Positions 23,549 through 26,786 of a DNA stretch of 26,786 bases are shown in pieces. The notes beneath the pieces were generated by a model. It saw nothing but the letters and a program-made list of their open reading frames with translations. It did no database searches and was not told the origin of the DNA. Made by a program: the position numbers and the translations under genes. The DNA is from Bacillota bacterium (GTDB lineage Bacteria; Bacillota; Clostridia; Christensenellales; SZUA-584), in the NCBI GenBank assembly GCA_023412005.1, contig JAEYOE010000018.1:1-26786 (forward strand), written 5' to 3'. How positions within the stretch are numbered: the stretch's first letter is position 1; the number at the start of each line of letters is the position of its first letter.

Positions 23549-23572
23549 TCTGTCGGTGCGGTATTGCACTCT

Positions 23573-23637
23573 TGCCTCCCTCTTTGAGGGAGGTGGCAAA
23601 TGGCGGATGAAATCCGGCATTTGACGGAAGGAGTGTT
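23573..23637 (-). repeat. Bipartite palindromic repeat, copy R2 (reverse)
   Basis: Hairpin CCTCCCTC-ttt-GAGGGAGG (23575-23593), TGGC, then an 11-bp arm pair AAATGGCGGAT/ATCCGGCATTT with one mismatch (23598-23622), then GACGGAAGGAGTG. On the minus strand the order is the same as in R1. Confidence 0.75.
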
Positions 23638-23660
23638 CATCTGAAAAGAAGATTTAACTC

Positions 23661-23702
23661 CCCCAGTCGCCTATCAGCGACAGCCCCCTCTCGAGGGGGC
23701 CA
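23661..23702 (+). repeat. Bipartite palindromic repeat, related copy R3
   Basis: CCCCA, hairpin GTCGC-ctatca-GCGAC (23666-23681), A, then hairpin GCCCCCT-ctcg-AGGGGGC (23683-23700). Same two-hairpin layout as R1 and R2 but with different arm sequences, typical of a compensating stem. Confidence 0.65.
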
Positions 23703-23739
23703 GTTTTCGTGCATCCAGTAAAATCGTTAATGAGTGTAA

Positions 23740-23782
23740 GTTCGCAGATTGAACAACCAAAATCATTTCCGATAGTGCGCAC
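23740..23782 (+). repeat. 43-base direct repeat, copy B
   Basis: It starts GTTCGCAGATTGAAC and ends AGTGCGCAC; partner of copy A, with R2 and R3 lying between the two. Confidence 0.75.
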
Positions 23783-23800
23783 GCCTTCCGTTATTCCCTC

Positions 23801-23828
23801 AAAAACAAAAAAGCGACACGAGTGCCGC
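23801..23828 (-). terminator. Rho-independent terminator after the SCIFF peptide gene
   Basis: On the minus strand GCGGCA-CTCG-TGTCGC (six pairs with one G-U) is followed by TTTTTTGTTTTT. It lies 33 bases past the peptide stop codon and would limit read-through to the distant maturase gene. Confidence 0.85.
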
Positions 23829-23860
23829 GCTTTCGTCCGGACAACGCCGATAATATGTCG

Positions 23861-24007
23861 TTATCTGATTTTTTTCTCACAGCGCTGGTTTGCGAGCGTG
23901 CAGGACGTTTTGCATGCCGACTGGCACGATGTCTGGCACTCGCCGCAGCCTGTTTTTTCTTTCTTCTCTTTGAGGCTGCCCTTCACAACTGTTTTTATGT
24001 GCTTCAT
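23861..24007 (-). CDS. scfA: Six-cysteine RiPP precursor SCIFF
   Basis: A 48-residue peptide that matches the SCIFF family (six cysteines in forty-five residues; CteA in Clostridium thermocellum). It opens MKHIKTVVKGSLKEKKEK as a leader, and the core has Cys21, 24, 28, 32, 36 and 43 (CGECQTSC, SACKTSC, then NQRCEK). From the literature I recall a thioether between Cys32 and Thr37 in CteA; both residues are present here at the same positions. AAGGAGA lies five bases before the ATG, a good promoter upstream and a terminator downstream. It is too short for a standard ORF list. The final function of SCIFF peptides is unknown. Confidence 0.96.
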   Translation of the reverse strand: MKHIKTVVKGSLKEKKEKTGCGECQTSCQSACKTSCTLANQRCEKKIR

Positions 24008-24050
24008 ACCGATCTCCTTATCCGCGTATTACAAATAAAAGCTGCTACCA

Positions 24051-24080
24051 ATTATATAATAGGACAGCGCCTTTTTGCAA
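24051..24080 (-). promoter_or_regulatory. Promoter of the SCIFF peptide gene
   Basis: On the minus strand TTGCAA (24080-24075), an 18-base spacer and TATAAT (24056-24051) lie about 43 bases before the scfA ATG. With the terminator, this makes the peptide its own short transcript. Confidence 0.8.
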
Positions 24081-24085
24081 CCCCT

Positions 24086-24547
24086 TTACACGCGTGCTTT
24101 ACGCAAACGCACACGCTTGGTTTTGGTTGTTTTCACGCGCGTTTTAGAGCTTTTACCGAAATTTGCGAGGATGATGGCAAACACCATGCCGATCAGCAGG
24201 CCCATCAGCATATCGGAAAACAGCAGCGCCACGCTGCCGAATAGCCCTTCGATGAGCGAGAACACAAGGTAGCTTAAGGAGATGAACAGCAGCCCGGCAA
24301 GACCGCCGGTGAGCCACTGCTTTTCCGTCATGCCTTTGATGGCAAAGTACGAGGCGCCCACGATGCCAAGGATTTTCACGATCTGATTAACGGGTGCGAT
24401 GACGTTGTCGGCAAGCCCCGTTTCTTTAATGATGAGCGCAAATAAGAGTATCACTGCCACGGTGAACACCATGGAGATGAGCGTGCCTTTGAGCGCGCGT
24501 TTGACGATATCGCCCGCGATCGATTTGGTTTTGGTTTTCGGTTCCAT
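24086..24547 (-). CDS. TIGR04086-type membrane protein
   Basis: A 153-residue protein with four hydrophobic helices (about 18-42, 48-70, 78-100 and 106-130) and a strongly basic C-terminal tail (SSKTRVKTTKTKRVRLRKARV). It fits the TIGR04086 family of Firmicutes membrane proteins, which in many clostridia lies beside the SCIFF peptide gene; I recall this from annotation practice and cannot check it here. A GTG six bases earlier is in frame, but the AGGGGGAG ribosome site is spaced for the ATG at 24547. It precedes scfA by 78 bases, with a promoter between them. Export or membrane attachment of the peptide is a possible role, which is inference. Confidence 0.8.
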   Translation of the reverse strand: MEPKTKTKSIAGDIVKRALKGTLISMVFTVAVILLFALIIKETGLADNVIAPVNQIVKILGIVGASYFAIKGMTEKQWLTGGLAGLLFISLSYLVFSLIEGLFGSVALLFSDMLMGLLIGMVFAIILANFGKSSKTRVKTTKTKRVRLRKARV

Positions 24548-24724
24548 AGCCACTCCCCCTTTTCAATGATTCATATGATGGGGAGGGCGGGATTATGACA
24601 ACCAACTCTATATGCGATTATTGTAAGTAACACATCAAATTAACTAATGTAACATTCAAAAAGAGATATATATTAACGAACAATAAGCGTGGCGAATCAT
24701 TCGTTTAAGCCTCCTCATCAATAT

Positions 24725-24754
24725 AAAAAACAAGAGAGCCGCATGACTCCCTTG
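24725..24754 (-). terminator. Terminator after the 186-residue helical protein gene
   Basis: On the minus strand CAAGGGAG and CTCTCTTG pair (eight pairs, one G-U) across an eight-base loop and are followed by TTTTTT. It starts 36 bases past the stop codon. Confidence 0.85.
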
Positions 24755-24790
24755 CTATCAACAACTCGATTTCGAATGAATATATAAATC

Positions 24791-25351
24791 TCAAACCCCG
24801 AACTGTCTCACGATTCCTTTCGCCATTTCCCGCGCCATCTGAATCGCTTCCTTCTGTATATCGTCATATTGAGCGATACCGGCCTCATATTGTCCCTGAA
24901 GTATCTGGGTCGCCTCGTTCTCTGTCATTCTTAAGTGATCGTCAAGCAACGCCATCCATGTATCAACGCTCCAATACGGGTTTATGCCGCCAAGATACTC
25001 AGCGATTTCATCCGCATTCGCATACCAATTGCTTCTTTGCTGCGCTGCAGCCCGGGTATCCCCCGCCTTTGCCGCTTTCACCAGCTGCCCGGCGATAAGC
25101 AGATGTTCCCTTAATAGCTCTTCGAACAGCCTAGCTTTGCTGTCTCCGTACAGCGGCTGTAAAACGCGCGCAAAATCCGAGGGGTTTCTCAGCAGCCGAT
25201 TTGTGGTGACATTGAGGTCAGGCAGATTGAACGCGGTGCTGATCATAAAAGCCCTTGTCCACAGCACATGTTCTATCCACAGCCTCTGAAGTGTACACAT
25301 CAGCTTATCATAACGAAGCTGCGGGGTAGGATAGTTTTGTTGGGTGTACAT
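24791..25351 (-). CDS. Uncharacterised helical protein, possible metal-binding bundle
   Basis: A 186-residue protein that I do not recognise by function. It looks entirely helical, without signal peptide or membrane segments. Helices carry repeated acid-His pairs: LQRLWIEHVLWTRAF near residue 25, FEELLREHLLIAGQLV near 85 and WMALLDDHLRMTENEA near 140. A conserved-looking WYANADEIAEYLGGINPYW sits between. This type of protein is widespread in Clostridia and I believe it is sometimes misannotated as acetylglutamate kinase, for which I see no motif. The pattern suggests a ferritin- or hemerythrin-like metal bundle, which is inference. The ATG at 25351 is eight bases after GGAGG; an earlier in-frame ATG overlaps that site. 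Confidence 0.75.
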   Translation of the reverse strand: MYTQQNYPTPQLRYDKLMCTLQRLWIEHVLWTRAFMISTAFNLPDLNVTTNRLLRNPSDFARVLQPLYGDSKARLFEELLREHLLIAGQLVKAAKAGDTRAAAQQRSNWYANADEIAEYLGGINPYWSVDTWMALLDDHLRMTENEATQILQGQYEAGIAQYDDIQKEAIQMAREMAKGIVRQFGV

Positions 25352-25505
25352 AGTTACATCCTCCTTCATAATTAATATATGAACGAGAATACTGTCTGTG
25401 TTATGAACTTATCCAACTCGCCTCAGCACGCGCTTATATCCCAAGAGAACAGAACAATAACTTTATTCATATTATATAAAAAACATAATTGAAGGTGATA
25501 AAGAA

Positions 25506-26429
25506 ATGATAACCAACCGAGAATTTGTAACAATGTCCATAGATCTGAATCTGTTCTTTCTTCGCATTATGAAAGAGCATTCTTTGTTTTTACAGCTCGC
25601 GTTTACGCCAAGAGACAAAAGCCTCAGCGCGCAGGCAGCCTCTTTAAGCATGGGCTTTGAAGAGCTGTTGGAAGATGCCATTGAACTGGCTAACGGAACT
25701 GTCAGCAATGCGGCACTGCAGTCGCAGCAATTTATGACGCCTTATACCGTTGAAGCCGAGCGTCTGACCCAATTTTATACCGGTGTGCCGATTGATTCCT
25801 CGCTGACCGGACATGAGGCGATGCTGGCCCCCTCAGACGGGACGATGCCCGTCGGCATCGTGGAAGAAGTTGAAATGCTCGATCGCAACGCGCATCATTT
25901 AACGGCGGCGCTGGCACGCTTTAAAGAAATGCTGCTGGCAGATGTGCTGGCATGCAAAACGTTTACGCTTAATTACCCCCTGCTGATCGACCATATTTTG
26001 CGGGAAGCGAAGCTCTTTATGAAGCTCCTCTCAGCACTCGTTCACGGTGAAAACATTATGAGATCAGAGGAGCTCATCGGCCAGGAGGTGTTTTGGAGCC
26101 GCATCATGGCAGAGCACTCAAAATTCATCGCAGGCTTACTCGATCCAACCGAAGAACAGTTGATCGATACAGCAAGAATGTTCGGCAAACAGTTTGATAC
26201 ATTAACAGCTAAAGCCAAAGAGGCCGCTATGCAGCCTGCGAGCATACCGGCTGTCACAGAAGCAACCAAACGCGAAACGATGAAGCTCAAAGAATTTAAA
26301 ACAGCTGGGACTAAGGGGATCTTGGATTGCTCGATACAATCCATTATCATTCCGCTGCTGGGAGACCACACGCTGCGCGAAGCCAATCACTATCTGTTTG
26401 TTTTAAACACGTATGGTCAGCGTATGTAG
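25506..26429 (+). CDS. DUF2935 domain-containing protein
   Basis: A 307-residue cytoplasmic helical protein with two copies of the same module. LFFLRIMKEHSLFLQLAF and YPLLIDHILREAKLFMKLL form the first. VFWSRIMAEHSKFIAGLL and IIPLLGDHTLREANHYLFVL form the second. The paired Glu-His and Asp-His...Glu motifs fit the DUF2935 family, whose solved members are metal-binding four-helix bundles; the function is unknown. AAGGTGAT lies six bases before the ATG. It is divergent from the helical protein at 24791-25351, which has similar acid-His helices. A long hairpin (26480-26539) follows. Confidence 0.9.
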   Translation: MITNREFVTMSIDLNLFFLRIMKEHSLFLQLAFTPRDKSLSAQAASLSMGFEELLEDAIELANGTVSNAALQSQQFMTPYTVEAERLTQFYTGVPIDSSLTGHEAMLAPSDGTMPVGIVEEVEMLDRNAHHLTAALARFKEMLLADVLACKTFTLNYPLLIDHILREAKLFMKLLSALVHGENIMRSEELIGQEVFWSRIMAEHSKFIAGLLDPTEEQLIDTARMFGKQFDTLTAKAKEAAMQPASIPAVTEATKRETMKLKEFKTAGTKGILDCSIQSIIIPLLGDHTLREANHYLFVLNTYGQRM

Positions 26430-26479
26430 CCTGTGACAGCAGGATATCAGCCAAAGTCGACTATAACAGGGTCGTTTCA

Positions 26480-26539
26480 GGAGGTCTTACTCTATTAACA
26501 AAGCGTGTCCCATCGCTTTTTAGATGAGTAAAGGCCTCC
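26480..26539 (+). other. Long imperfect hairpin downstream of the DUF2935 gene
   Basis: GGAGGTCTTACTC (26480-26492) pairs with GAGTAAAGGCCTCC (26526-26539) with one mismatch and one bulge, and encloses an inner stem AAAGCG/CGCTTT followed by TT. The inner stem could end the DUF2935 transcript; the outer arms make a larger structure of unknown role. The rest of 26430-26600 shows no gene. Confidence 0.5.
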
Positions 26540-26608
26540 TTCCAAATTCATGTCTCACAGGGTCTTCAATCTCAGCGGGCAATCAATCTATAATCCGAGA
26601 AATCGCAT

Positions 26609-26647
26609 AAAAAGCAAGAAGCCCGCCGTGCGCAGTGCAAGCGGGCT
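26609..26647 (-). terminator. Terminator of the rRNA operon
   Basis: On the minus strand AGCCCGC and GCGGGCT (7 bp) close a hairpin downstream of 5S rRNA, followed by TCTTGCTTTTT. The U-run is offset by a few bases. Confidence 0.75.
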
Positions 26648-26676
26648 CCCCGTAAGAGAATATATTGAAAATTGAA

Positions 26677-26786
26677 TCCGGCAGCTACCTACCCTCCCGG
26701 GCCGTTTCCAGCCAAGTACTATCGGCGTATAAGGGCTTAACTTCTGTGTTCGAGATGGGAACAGGTGGATCCCCTTAGCTATCGCC
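26677..26786 (-). rRNA. rrf: 5S ribosomal RNA (5' end cut by window edge)
   Basis: Read on the minus strand the edge begins GGCGATAGCTAAGGGGATCC, followed by ACCTGTTCCCATCTCGAACA, AGAAGTTAAG, CCGATAGTACTTGG and GGGAGGGTAGGTAGCTGCCGG, all hallmarks of bacterial 5S rRNA. The 3' end is placed at about 26677 by pairing with the expected 5' strand; only a few 5' bases are missing. It should follow 23S rRNA just outside the window. Confidence 0.96.

Larger units (their letters stand above)
23185..23860. repeat. 676-base non-coding stretch packed with palindromic repeats
   Basis: No credible gene lies between the SCIFF peptide and its maturase. The stretch holds three bipartite stem-loop units (23221-23267, 23573-23637, 23661-23702), a GGAACGAC/GTCGTTCC inverted-repeat element with an internal CCCC/GGGG hairpin (23388-23429) and a related TACCCC/GGGGTA hairpin (23342-23356). 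It also holds two direct copies of a 43-base sequence (23506-23548 and 23740-23782) and the SCIFF terminator. These resemble the short intergenic repeats of gut Firmicutes. The 106-codon frame across 23320-23640 is composed of repeat sequence and is not a gene. Confidence 0.8.

Noticed and set aside
23320..23640. 106-codon minus-strand frame between the SCIFF peptide and maturase
   Set aside because: It runs through R2, copy A of the 43-base repeat and the GGAACGAC element; composition is repeat-derived, with no ribosome site and no recognisable domain.

Overview
This window reads as a chromosomal segment of a Gram-positive Bacillota of class Clostridia with mid-range GC content. Three things support this: the gene order rpsB-tsf-pyrH-frr-uppS-cdsA-dxr-rseP-ispG-polC, the sepF/divIVA division genes, and a complete SCIFF ribosomal-peptide locus, which is a clostridial signature. 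The presence of the DXP isoprenoid pathway, many TTG starts and low-copy palindromic repeats suggest an uncultured or gut-type lineage, but I cannot name the genus. Nearly everything is on the minus strand, including the rRNA at the right edge, so the minus strand is probably the leading strand here.

Layout, read right to left on the minus strand. At the right edge (26677-26786) lies the 3' part of an rRNA operon (5S rRNA) with its terminator. Next come two helical proteins in a divergent pair (DUF2935 on plus, an uncharacterised 186-residue protein on minus). The SCIFF locus follows: a TIGR04086-type membrane protein, the 48-residue six-cysteine precursor at 23861-24007 (absent from the supplied gene-length ORFs because of its size), a 676-base stretch filled with palindromic repeats, then the radical SAM/SPASM maturase and a gamma-carbonic-anhydrase-like protein overlapping its end. 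A plus-strand glpP antiterminator gene converges on this block. Left of it is a decayed lysophospholipase pseudogene.

At 18243-20215 is a partner-switching cassette: an STAS antagonist (RsbV-like), a degenerate RsbW-like protein, a sigma-B/F/G-type sigma factor and a second, intact HATPase. Then comes a division block: an HlyD-like membrane protein, YggS/PLPBP, SepF, DivIVA and a small DUF5665 membrane protein. From 10174 to 14206 is a membrane-lipid and phosphate group: a GT4 glycosyltransferase, a UPF0104/MprF-type membrane protein, a Pit phosphate transporter and its DUF47/PhoU-like partner, ended by a clear terminator.

The left third (1-9975) is the translation/isoprenoid/envelope supercluster. 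rpsB and tsf start from a strong promoter and end at a terminator. pyrH, frr, a tiny PASTA-like protein, uppS, cdsA, dxr, rseP, ispG and polC follow with overlaps or very short gaps, so they supply ribosome recycling, UMP, undecaprenyl diphosphate, CDP-diacylglycerol, isoprenoid precursors, intramembrane proteolysis and replication from one tight block. polC runs off the left edge.

The most interesting points are the SCIFF precursor and maturase separated by a nest of palindromic repeats, the stand-alone PASTA-like protein wedged between frr and uppS, the sigma cassette with two different HATPase partners, and several strand-polarised hairpins (15690-15722, 18653-18704).
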